The notes beneath the pieces are model-generated. The model did not search any database and was not told the DNA's origin. It worked only from the letters and a program-made list of their open reading frames with translations. A stretch of 34,298 bases of DNA from Bacteroidota bacterium (lineage in GTDB: Bacteria; Bacteroidota; Bacteroidia; UKL13-3): NCBI GenBank assembly GCA_030699355.1, contig JAUYMZ010000461.1, positions 1-34,298 on the forward strand, read 5' to 3'. Shown piece by piece: positions 6,821-18,500 of the stretch. The position numbers were made by a program, and so were the translations under genes. Every line of letters starts with the position of its first letter. Position 1 is the first letter of the stretch.

Positions 6821-8674
6821 ATGAAAAAAATAATTACTTCAGGTTTATTCCTACTCTTAGCGAGTGTAGGATTTTCTCAAAACGCACCGATCAATTTTGA
6901 GACGGGTGGACAAGGTGCTAGCTGGACATGGACCACATTTGAAAACGATTCAAATCCAAGATTAGAAATCGTGAACAATCCAAGCTCTATGGCACCAAAC
7001 ACTTCTAGTAAAGTAGCCAAATTTACAGCTCTTCCAGGTGGTAAACCATGGGCAGGTTGTGAGTCTCAAAAGGCAACTGATATTGGCACCTTTACCTTAA
7101 CCGCTTCTAATGCTGTTGTTAAAATGATGGTATACAAAAGTGTAATCAGCGATGTGGGTATTAAATTCGTTAAAAACGATAATTCAGCCATTCCAGAAAT
7201 TAAAGTAGCAAATACTAAAATTAATGAGTGGGAAGAATTAACATTTAATTTCACTTCAAAAATTGGTTCACCAGAAGCAACAGACATTACTCAGATTGTA
7301 GTTTTCATGGATTTTTATTCAGGTACTGCAGACAGAACTACTACCACTGTTTCTTATTTTGATAATATTACCTTCTCAGGTGGTAGCGCTTTACCAGTGC
7401 CTACTGTTCCAGCTATGGCTCCAACCAAACCAGCTGCTGATGTAATCTCTTTGTTTAGTCATGTTTACACCAACAGACCAGTTGATACTTGGAGAACCTC
7501 TTGGTCTGCTGCTACACTTACAGATTTTCCTATCGGTACAGATACTGTTAAAAGATATACTGCTTTAGATTTTGTAGGCATCGAAACCGTTTCTAATCAA
7601 ATCGACATTACTTCAATGGATATGTTCGAATTTGATGTATGGACTCCAAACTCAACTACTCTTAAGTTTAAGTTAGTAGACTTTGGTGCTGATGGTGCTT
7701 TTGGTGGTGGCGATGATAAAGAACATGAAACCGTTATCAATACCCCAACTTTAAATGGTTGGAATCACATTTCTATGCCAATTTCTGGTATGACAGGCCT
7801 TACCACTAAATCGAACATTGCACAACTTATTTTTGCCAGTGCACCAGCTGGAACTTCTGTTATTTATTTGGATAATATTTTATTCAGCAAAGCTGCTGTA
7901 GTGCCTGAACCAACTACTGCTGCACCAACGCCTACCAAAGTAGCAGCTAATGTAATTTCTATGTTTAGTAATGCATATACAAATGTAACTGTTGATACTT
8001 GGAGAACAGATTGGTCTGCAGCAACACTTACAGACATTCAAATTGCCTCTAACGACGTGAAAAAATATTCTGCTTTAGATTTTGTAGGTATCGAAACTGT
8101 GGCCAATCAAATTAACATCTCAACTATGGATTCATTTGAATTTGATGTTTGGACACCTAACTCTACAACCCTTAAGTTTAAATTGGTAGATTTTGGTGCT
8201 GATGGTGCTTTTGGTGGTGGTGATGATAAAGAACATGAAACTGTTATTACACCAACCTTAAATGGCTGGAACCACGTATCAACAGCTATTTCAGCTATGA
8301 CCGGATTAACCAGTAAATCAAATATTGCTCAACTTATTTTTGCAAGTGTACCTTCTGGTTCTTCAATTATTTACTTAGACAATATTTTGTTCAGCAAAAA
8401 TCTTGCTATAGGTTTAGCTTCTGTGAACAAAGAAGTAGTTGGAGTATTTCCAAATCCTGCTACCGAAAGTTTAAATATCGTTTTACCAGGAAGTATTAGT
8501 GCAGAAAACACCAGCATTACTATCATCAACCAATTGGGTCAAGAAGTAATGAAAGTAAGCCTTAAAGAGGCACAAACACAATTATCGCTTCAAGGTTTAA
8601 AAGCTGGTTTGTATACCTACATTATCAGTAACCAAGAACAAACCATTCAATCGAGCAGATTATTGGTTCAATAA
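6821..8674 (+). CDS. Secreted T9SS protein with an N-terminal carbohydrate-binding-like domain and two tandem glucan-binding-like modules
   Basis: Signal peptide MKKIITSGLFLLLASVGFSQ. Two copies of VIS[LM]FS.xYTNxxVDTWRT.WSAATLTD...LKFKLVDFGADGAFGGGDDKEHETVI..., a module seen attached to flavobacterial GH16-type proteins. C-terminal sorting domain VFPNPATESLNI...GLKAGLYTYII. No catalytic domain recognised. Confidence 0.78.
   Translation: MKKIITSGLFLLLASVGFSQNAPINFETGGQGASWTWTTFENDSNPRLEIVNNPSSMAPNTSSKVAKFTALPGGKPWAGCESQKATDIGTFTLTASNAVVKMMVYKSVISDVGIKFVKNDNSAIPEIKVANTKINEWEELTFNFTSKIGSPEATDITQIVVFMDFYSGTADRTTTTVSYFDNITFSGGSALPVPTVPAMAPTKPAADVISLFSHVYTNRPVDTWRTSWSAATLTDFPIGTDTVKRYTALDFVGIETVSNQIDITSMDMFEFDVWTPNSTTLKFKLVDFGADGAFGGGDDKEHETVINTPTLNGWNHISMPISGMTGLTTKSNIAQLIFASAPAGTSVIYLDNILFSKAAVVPEPTTAAPTPTKVAANVISMFSNAYTNVTVDTWRTDWSAATLTDIQIASNDVKKYSALDFVGIETVANQINISTMDSFEFDVWTPNSTTLKFKLVDFGADGAFGGGDDKEHETVITPTLNGWNHVSTAISAMTGLTSKSNIAQLIFASVPSGSSIIYLDNILFSKNLAIGLASVNKEVVGVFPNPATESLNIVLPGSISAENTSITIINQLGQEVMKVSLKEAQTQLSLQGLKAGLYTYIISNQEQTIQSSRLLVQ
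7418..7891 (+). repeat. Module copy 1 in the 617-aa secreted protein
   Basis: APTKPAADVISLFSHVYTNRPVDTWRTSWSAATLTD...IYLDNILFSK; near-identical at nucleotide level to 7922-8399. Confidence 0.85.
7922..8399 (+). repeat. Module copy 2 in the 617-aa secreted protein
   Basis: APTPTKVAANVISMFSNAYTNVTVDTWRTDWSAATLTD...IYLDNILFSK; shares the block TTTGGTGCTGATGGTGCTTTTGGTGGTGG with copy 1. Confidence 0.85.
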
Positions 8675-8695
8675 TTAGAAATTAAACACCTTATA

Positions 8696-8734
8696 AACGC
8701 CCTTAGAAAATTGATTTCTAAGGGCGTTTTTTTT
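8696..8734 (+). terminator. Rho-independent terminator after the 617-aa gene
   Basis: Perfect 14-bp stem AACGCCCTTAGAAA / TTTCTAAGGGCGTT with a 5-nt loop, then a T tract. Confidence 0.92.
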
Positions 8735-8835
8735 GCTGGTAATAGGGTATTTTTAAAATCGGTTTGAACCTAAAAACACTTGCTGTATACACATAACAAT
8801 TTAAATATTTACAGATACTATAGTACCTTGCGGCC

Positions 8836-9267
8836 ATGATTAGCAGAAAAAAAATACGGTATACAGCTAAAGATTTTGAGGGCGAAATAATATATAAAAC
8901 AAGCAGAAGTGGCGGCGCGGGCGGACAAAACGTAAACAAAGTTGAGACCAAAGTTCAATTGTTTTTCAATGTTCGTTTATCAGCTATTCTCACGGAAGTA
9001 GAAAAAGAGTTTATCATTAAAAAGTTGAGCAATGTTTTAATAGATGAAGAAATTTTACAAGTAAGCTCACAAGTAGAAAGGAGTCAGTTAGCCAATAAAC
9101 AAGATGCCCTACAAAAGCTATTAAAACTCATAAACAAATGTTTGGATCAGCCCAAAGCACGCAAAGCCAGTGCGCCAACCAAATTATCTATACACAAAAA
9201 GAAGCTCAGCAAACAAAACAAAAGTTATGTAAAAAGCATGCGTTCAAAACCGAATATAGAAGAGTAA
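8836..9267 (+). CDS. arfB: ArfB-like alternative ribosome-rescue factor (class I release factor fold)
   Basis: SRSGGAGGQNVNKVETKVQL (GGQ motif), 143 aa, lysine-rich C-terminal tail ..KLSIHKKKLSKQNKSYVKSMRSK. Confidence 0.9.
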   Translation: MISRKKIRYTAKDFEGEIIYKTSRSGGAGGQNVNKVETKVQLFFNVRLSAILTEVEKEFIIKKLSNVLIDEEILQVSSQVERSQLANKQDALQKLLKLINKCLDQPKARKASAPTKLSIHKKKLSKQNKSYVKSMRSKPNIEE

Positions 9268-9475
9268 AGATGATAGCATGTTTAAGTTGATTAATGATAA
9301 AAACCATCCATCTAAAGCGAACTGTTTGTGAATTAATAAGCAACCATAATATAGAGGATGGAATCTATTTTTAAATAAGTATAGTGCTATAACTACAAAT
9401 TATTGTCAAACTAAAAAAAAGAAATAGATTTATACAAAATAACGAAAATAAACAACGAATAAACGAAAAAATTGT

Positions 9476-9505
9476 TTTGATATAATTTCATAATTTCTAT
9501 TTTTG
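9476..9505 (+). promoter_or_regulatory. Bacteroidota-type sigma-A promoter for the giant surface-protein operon
   Basis: TTTG at 9476-9479, 18-nt spacer, then TATTTTTG at 9498-9505, an exact match to TAnnTTTG. The gene starts at 9547. Confidence 0.65.
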
Positions 9506-9546
9506 TTTTAGATTAATACTCATTTTTTAATTTAAAATAGAAAATT

Positions 9547-12500
9547 ATGAAAAAACTCAAACTCCTAATGTTGGCTTTTGCCACATTGGTGATGGGAAAT
9601 TTTGCCTGGGGGGCAGGTTATCCAGGAACAGGTGCCACCTACGAACAATGCAGGGGGCTATTTAATTTTAGAATTCCTATATATGATGAGTACACAGCGG
9701 CAGATGACGATTGGCTTAGTACTGCTTATGTTCGTTATAAAAATGTGAATAATCAGTGGGCTGTCCTGCTTTACATGAACGATCAGAACTTCACAAATAA
9801 TCAAGGCGTAATTGCTGGATTCAGCTCCCATAACGTAAGAGCACAAGCCTTCGCAAATTTTAATTTTCAACCAGGTAGTCATACTGGCACTTCAAATATT
9901 AGTCCATCCTACAGTATTACTAATTACAGAACGGATAATGGAAATAAACAATATTATGTAAACTTATTGATAAATAAGTTACCACATGATATTAAAATTT
10001 CCCCTACTGGAGCAACAGAATGGCGTGTAGATGGAGCTTGGGAAAATAGAGCACATACATCTCCAGATAGAACAGATGGTTTCTCCAATGACTATACATT
10101 TTCCGTACAAACTATATCAGCTCCACCCTCTTTAATCGCCACTCAAAACCTATGTGGGCAGGTAGATTTATCTTGGAGTCAGCCTTCTCAGGGTTGGCAT
10201 AGCTCTGTTTCTTGTGGTAATTATGGAACTTATGAGTATGTTACAACCAGAGATAATGGAAACGAAACAATAGTTACAGGTTCTACAAATACCTACTCCT
10301 CCTTGCCAGCAGGCTCCTCATACACATTTGGTGTTAAAACTGTTTGGAGAACATCACTCAATCCACATATTTCACTTTCTTCTAATGTAGTAACTGCTTC
10401 TGGTTCTACCAAAGGCGCGCCTCCAGCACCTAGTTTTTCGCTAGTTAGTACAGACCGTTGCGACCAAAAGATTCAGATAAATTGGGACTTTTCTGGTAGT
10501 GAAAATCCTACATCTTTTGCTCTAGAATATGCCACTACGAGTGCGTTTACCAGTCCAACAGTAATATCTGGTTTATCTGGCACCTCGCGGAGTTACCAAC
10601 TAACGCCTCCTGCCGTAAACACCAATTATTATTTTAGAATAAAAGCAATCAATAATTGCGGAAATTCATCTACCTACTCGGCCACAGAAATGGGGAAAGC
10701 AGAAGGCCTTATCACCGCTGTGAGTTCGGTTCAGGCCGTATTTGATTCTATAAACCAAGTAGTAAGGGTGAGTTGGGTAAACCCATCTGCAAACTCAGCT
10801 GCAGTAACAGAATATAAAATATCTAGAATTGAGGCAGGAAAAGCCAATGTAGATTACCAAGTAGCGGCTAGTGAATTAACTACCAGCAATGGAAGAATGC
10901 AGTTTACCGATGAAAATATTCAAAACTGTGTTAGCTATAGATACCAAGTTCGACCAATATCTATTTGTAATCAGAATGGCGCCTTTAACAGCACAAGCAG
11001 TGTAACTTCTTTATTAAATATTCTACAAAACATTTCTGCCACTCTTTCTACTATCAAAGCCTCCAAAGGATATTATAGCAATAGGGTTCAATTATCATGG
11101 ACCACCGATCAAAGGGTTGCTTTGAATAACTATGAAATTTGGAGAAAAATTGCAGGTTCAACGGCAGACTCAGTTAAAATTGCTACAGTAGCAGGTGGTA
11201 TAAATGAATACAATGATGAAACTGCCGTGGCTGGATTTTTATATCAATATATTATTAGAGGCAAACTAAATTGTATTGGAATTGTACCAAGCTATACAAA
11301 TGCTTTAACAGATATTGGATACAAAAGTCCGTCTGGTTCTGTAAGTGGAAGGGTAACTTTTACAGGAGGTTTCTCACTAAAAGGCGCAAAAGTATTCGCA
11401 GAAAGATCTAACTCCAATCTTTCTAACCCTGATGGCTATAGTTTAAGCTTTAATGGGAGCAGTCAGTATGTAGAAGTAGCCCACAGTAGTTCATTGGGTT
11501 TTACAGGCGACTTTACCATGGAAATGTGGGTAAGACCAACTAACCTTACCAACGACTTTACCCTATTAAACAAAACAGATGATATTAATGGAGGTGGATT
11601 TAGACTGCATTATGATTATATTTCTGCTAGCTCTTCTGTGGTAAAATTTGAATTGAGAATAGGTGGTACTACCTACGCGGTTCAAATGAACAGTCCTTTA
11701 GTATTAAATTCATACGCTCAGATTACCGTATCAAGAGTTGGTTCAAAACTAAGTATTGCCTCTAATGGCTCTGTAAAAGCCAGTTCAACCGTTCCAACAG
11801 GCGCCTTTACCAATACTAGCCGACCAATTACTATCGGTGCTGCTAAAAATGGAAGTACGGCATCATCGTTTTTCCAAGGTAATATAGACGATGTAAGAAT
11901 TTGGGGAATTGGTAAAGATACCACTAGGATTCTGCAAGATTATGGAAGATTGGTTTCACCAAGCAGTCCGAACCTATTACTATATTTAAATTTTGACGAG
12001 AACCTAGGCACACATAACAGAGTATACGACCAAGCATTCGACTACAATAATCAGCAACCTAGAGAAAACCATGGTTTATTATACGGCAACTGCACTTGGA
12101 GTAATTCGGTGCCAGGAAGCAACAATTTAGCTTACCTAGATTATACCGATGAAAATGGTTACTACACCATTTCGAATATTCGATATTTAGGTACTGGAGA
12201 AACCTTTAGGGTGGTTCCTTCCTTCGAATCACATAGTTTTGGTCCCGCATTAAGGAACTTATTTATAGGAGAGGGTGCGAGCATTCATAACGGCATCGAC
12301 TTTTTAGATTCATCTTCATTTATATTTAAAGGAAGAGTTTACTATGGAGATAGCTATTCGGTTGATAGCCTAATTTATAATCCAGCTCCAGGAATAAATG
12401 TGTATATAGATGGCAATATTGTTATCCAGAATGGAAGTCCATTGGTTACGAATGCAGATGGTGAGTTTGATATTAGGGTTCCAATAGGTGAGCATACGGT

Positions 12501-15500
12501 TAAAGTAGGTAAGAATTTTCACTCCTTCCTAAACAATGGTAATTGGCCCATAATAACAGCCAAACACAATTTCCAAGCAGATGTATTAAGCAGGGTAATG
12601 TTTATTGATACTACCAAAATTACCTTAACGGGTCGTATTGTAGGTGGCCCTATAGAATTTGCCAAGCCATATGGACTTACCGCTGTAAAATCTAAAAACA
12701 ATTTAGGTGTTGCTATCATAAACCTAACAACAAGCGGTGGTGGCACGTATTCAAAAAGATATACTACAGAAACCCATCCAACCACTGGTGAATATGTATT
12801 GCGTGTTTTCCCATTATTTTATGGTTTTAGTGCACAGATAAAAAACAACAATGAGAACATCAATTTAGGTCCATTTGGAAACTTAAACCTAACTACCAAT
12901 GCAGCATTTGATACCCTTACCTATTATGATACAACCTACACCCAAACAAATTGTGCCACTTGTTACATATTAAGCGATACGAATAAAGTAAACTTTGTGT
13001 ACCCGCAGAGTCCGTTTAGAAGAACACCTATTTTATACATAAGCAAAACAGCCAATGTTACGGCCAATAATTTCAATGGTGCAGACAGTATACAAGTTGG
13101 TTCAGACAGAAAGATTGCTTTAAAAAATACAGATGGTAGCTATAGATTTGGCTATCCATTTTTTGAACAAGGCAAGCGCTATTCATTTAACTTATTTGGA
13201 TTTGAAAAGTATACCAATTTTGATGGCACTAATCCAGTTATTTCCCAGGTTCCTTACCAAGGATTTGTGCAGATACGAAACGAAATAAAAGAAACAGGCT
13301 CTGATGAGAAGTTTCAATTAGATTCTAGTGGCAGGTATACCTATACATTTATTGCAGGTTCGCCAAATACCGTATATACAGCCAACGACACCCTATCTTT
13401 TACCAAACGCTTTGAAGCCTTTTTATATCCAGATAATCAATATTTATTTGGAAATGCTTGGTTACCACAACCGGTCAGGGCAGTTGTAATTGGTGGCGCC
13501 CCAAAGTCTGGTGGATTTGACTTTTTAACTGTTGGCCCAAGTATCATTGATTTTGTGGTACGCAGACCGCCGGGTTCTAGTAGCGTAGCAACGATTGCAA
13601 AAGGCAGAAACTATACTAGCGAAGAAACAAACGTAGCGACAGGCAGTACTGATACCAAAATTGGCGCAATTAAACAATTTGGAGTAAAAGCTATAACTAC
13701 CTCTCCTGTTGCACCTGGCTCTCCTTTAATAATTACTGAGACGGAAGTGAAAGACCAATTAGAAGCTTTAGCAAACGTTGTTTCCTCTGGAAAAGAAGGC
13801 TGGGTTAAAGTAACCAATACAAGCACCAATTATGCCATTAGCACACAGCCAATTTCTGGTTTACCAGGCCATGTAGCTAACCTTGGAGATGTGTATGTTG
13901 GTAAATCAGAAAACTACCGATTTTCTGATGTATATAGCATCGAAGTTATACCAACAAGATTATGTACTAATCCTTCAGTGGCCTGTCCGTTGCCACCATC
14001 TGCTGATAGCACAAGTCTAGCTATTATTACTACTAGGGGCTATTCTAAAGAAGGAATGAAAACCTCTTTTGCGTATTCAGAATATGAAATTATCAATAAT
14101 ATCATTCCATTGTTAGAAAGGAAAAGAAACGATGCATTGGCAGATTCAACCAAGTATCGCTCTAAAATTCTTACTACCCATGCACTTTATGGTAGTAATA
14201 ATGATGACCCATTATGGCTAACCCAAAGAACACCAACGAACCCTAGCACAACTGAATATGCAGATACAACAGGACCAAGTTATAGTTTATTAAATATACC
14301 TTCCAATAAGTCTCATGTGGAGTGGGATGAAGTGAGAAGATTAAATCAAGATATAAGACTTTGGAAAGAAGCGATTGCTAATAATGAAAAGATTAAATAT
14401 CAAGTAACTAATAACCGCTCCAGATATAGAGAAATTGAGAATTTTAGTTTTGACAGTCGAACAAAAATAACGAAATCATATACCACAGAATCAGGAGAGG
14501 GTGCAACACGAGAGTGGGAAGCTGCAGCAGGAGTTGACTTATCAAATGTATTTAATACCACATTTAGTGGAAGTGGTATTGGAGTAAAAACATCTACCAC
14601 TACCTTAGGCGGAAGAGCCGGTACGGAACAAAGCGTAACAACCTTTCCCATGACCTGGGAATTTACCCTTGAAGACAATGATTTATACGATAGATTTACG
14701 GTAGATGTGTTTGATCCAAAAGACGGTGGAAGTCCGGTTTTTATTAACAGAGGAGGTCGCTCTCGCTGTCCGTATGAAGGTCCGCAATACTCTAAATTCT
14801 ACGACCCATCTGTTGATTTTATTTCATCACATACCAAAAATGCCAATAGAACTATTTCAGATGGTACGGTACAAATTGAAGCGCCCGTAATTGAAGTAAT
14901 TGGAAGTTCTATTAGAGAAAATGTGCCTGCTAAAAGCGCTGCTACTTTTACCATTCGATTAAAAAATAACTCAAACCATAAATTAGATTACCAATTGGCA
15001 ATAGTACAAGAAACTAATTCAAATGGTGGTATTGTGAAAATTGATGGTTTAGACCCTAACAGAATATACACCATAGACAGCCAAATGGTTGTTGTTAAAG
15101 TAGTTACCATTGAGCGCGGCCCAGAAAGCTATGTATATAACGATATAGAAGTTGAATTTAAATCTCCTTGCGAAGGAGAAATAAGGAGCTCTGTAAAGCT
15201 TTCAGCTAGGTTTACACCTACATGTACTGATTTAGGAATAAAATCTCCTTTTAATAATTGGGTAGTTAATACCAACTCAAACAATAGGCTACCGGTGGTA
15301 ATTGAAAATTACGATATAAACTTCTCGTATTTCAATAACTTCCAGCTAGAATATAAATCGAAGGCAGCCACGGAGTGGACCATTCTCGAAAAATTTAATA
15401 AAGATGCCCCTTCTAACAGCCCTAATTACATACCAAGAGCCTCGGCAGTTACCACCTACAATTGGGATTCGTTAAATGAAGTAAAAGATGGACTTTTCGA

Positions 15501-18500
15501 AATTAGAGCTGTATCTAATTGTTATTTGGATAGCGCAGGATTAAATATAGTAAGTGTTGTTTCTCCAAGTAAAGAAGGTATTATCGATTTAACCCGACCA
15601 AAAGTATTTGGGACTCCTTCTCCAGGTGATGGAATCTTATCTCCTAATGATGATATCAGCATTCAGTTTACGGAAGACATAGACAATACCCTATTACGAT
15701 TCGACAATTTTGAGATAAAGGGAATTCCAAACACGGCACCTGTTAAACACAATGCTACGCTATTCTTTGACGGTGTTAACGATAGAGCAGAATTACAACA
15801 ATCGCCAAACTTTGCTCAAAAATCGTTTACCATGAGCTTTTATGCCATGCCAAAACGCCTTAACCAAAAGCAGATTATTGTTTCACAAGGAGTAGAAAAT
15901 AACAAGCTAGAAATTGGATTCGACGAGCAAAATCGCTTTTATGCTATTATAGGAAATAGCTCTGTAACAGCCTCTAGACCAGTGGTAATGTCCCAAAAAA
16001 TACTCAGTCCGAATTATACTGACACCACTGAAATCAGATGCTTCACCGTTTCTTACAATAAAGAATCTGAAACCATTTTACTCTATGTAGATAATGAAAG
16101 AATGAACAATGATATTGATTTTGTAACCAACTATACCTCGGCTGGCAAATTAACCTTAGGTGTTGGTCTAAATCAATCCCATTATTTTAGAGGAAACTTC
16201 ACAGACTTTAGGTTATTTAACAAAGCACTTACCAATTCAGAAATTATATTGAACCTAAATAAAAGAGCCAGCATTAGCGATGCAGGTATTTTACACAATT
16301 GGTCTATCAATGAAGGTAGTGATTCTATCCTAATAGATAAAATTAGAAGAAGAGAATTAACCCTTATCGGACCACAATGGGTGCTTTCTAATCCTGGAAG
16401 AGCTTTACAAATGAGTGCGGGAGGAAGCAATGTTTTAAGCGTAAATTCTGGAACCTATCCAATAACCAACTCCATGGATATGACCTTAGAATTTTGGTTC
16501 AAAACGAATGCAAATACAGAGCAAGTTTTAATGAGCACCGGAAACCCTCAGTTTATTACAAACACAGGCTTCTTTGAACCGTATTGGCAGTTTAAATTAT
16601 TAAGCAGCGGCTTACTTCAAATTGGTTATGAAGGCACCACAAACAGAGACAGTTTTACAGTAAGTAATACTCCATATAACGATGGAAACTGGCATCATTT
16701 TGCTATGGTAATTAGCAGAACTACCAACCTATCTTCATACATTGATGGCAAACTAATAAACACCAAACCTGCACAAGGATTTCCATCATTTGCATCGTCT
16801 CAATTAACCTTGGGCGGACTAAAACGAGCTATCAGCGTATCTCAGCCAACACCTTGGATTGAAAGAAGATTTGTAGGTCATTTGGATGAGTTTAGAGTAT
16901 GGGAGTTGGCTCGAACAGCCGAACAAATAGCCAACGAAAAGAACACCAGATTAACGGGTAAGGAGATGGGATTAAAATGCTATTTACCTTTCGAAACCTA
17001 TAAAGACAACGCCAATGTTTTACTCATCGATTCTACTTTCGAAAACCAATCAGACTCTGGCGTTTTCTCCTTTTTAACACCAAATTCTGCTCTGGCAATC
17101 TTAAATAATATTAGTCCGGTAATTAAACTGGCTGAACCTATAACCAATTATCCAGTAACCTTTTTAACCAATAAGGATAAGATTATATTGATTCCAGAAG
17201 TTTCGGCGGCGGCCATAGAAAATACCACCCTCAATATTACAGTTAAAGGTTTACAAGATAAATATGGCAATTCAATGGCTTCGCCAAAAACGTGGATAGC
17301 CTATATTGATAAAAACCAAGTTAAATGGGATTTAGAAGAATTTACCTTCGAAAAGCTAAGTGGCCAATCGCTTACTTTTAGCAATGATATCATAAACTCT
17401 GGTGGTGAAAACAAACAATGGAGCATTGGTAATTTACCTTGGTGGATTACTGCTTCTCCTGCCTCGGGTATTATCCCTCCTAACTCTACTAGAAAGGTAA
17501 CCTTTACCATTGATGCCAACGTTAATATTGGAAATTACGATTTAGACTTGGCACTCGTTACTAACTTTGGCTACAATCATAAAATGTATGTGAAGGTTAA
17601 AGTATACGCCAATCCGCCATCAACCTGGACCATCAACCCTAACAACTTTTCATCCAATATGAATATTGTAGGACAAATCAAAATTGGCAATACCTTCTCA
17701 ACTAATGGCGACGATTTAATAGCGGCCTTTGTAAACGGACAATGCAGAGGTATTGGCAAACTTAATTATTACAGTCAATCTGATAAATATGTGGCATACC
17801 TTACCGTTTACTCTAATAATCCTTCTTTAAACGAACTCATTACCTATCAAATATGGAATGCCACCGAAGGTAAATTGCATTCGATAGTAGAGTCTAGCAA
17901 CACAGCTTGCGATACGTTTAAATTAGATGCCATATATGGAACCTTTATTTCGCCAGTAATTTTTACAGCTACAGACAAACTTAGCAGAGATATTATTCTT
18001 AATCCGGGTTGGAATTGGTTGTCGTTTAACCTCAATATGCCATCATTCCATCTGAACCAACACAATGGCGTTGCGGGAATTTTAAGCACACTCACTCACC
18101 CGACCACCCGAGATAGAATTAGGGTGCAATATGTAATGAGCAACAGTGATGCTGCTCAACAAATATTTGCAGAATTTGATAGTACAAGCGGATGGGTAGG
18201 CGATTTAAAAACGGTGGATGTGGTAAATGGTTACAGATATTATTCTGCCAAAACAGATACCATAACCATTGTAGGTAATGAAATAGATCCTACTACAAAA
18301 CCTATTAAGGTTATTCAAGGTTGGAATTGGATTGGGTTTTTATCTCAACGTAATTTAGCCCTGTCTACCGCGCTAGGTAATTATGATGCAAAACACGGCG
18401 ATTTAATTAAAAGTCAGTCTCAATTTGCCATGTTTGTAAACCAAGTGGGTTGGGTGGGTACATTAAATACCTTAATACCAAACAAAAGCTATATGCTTCA

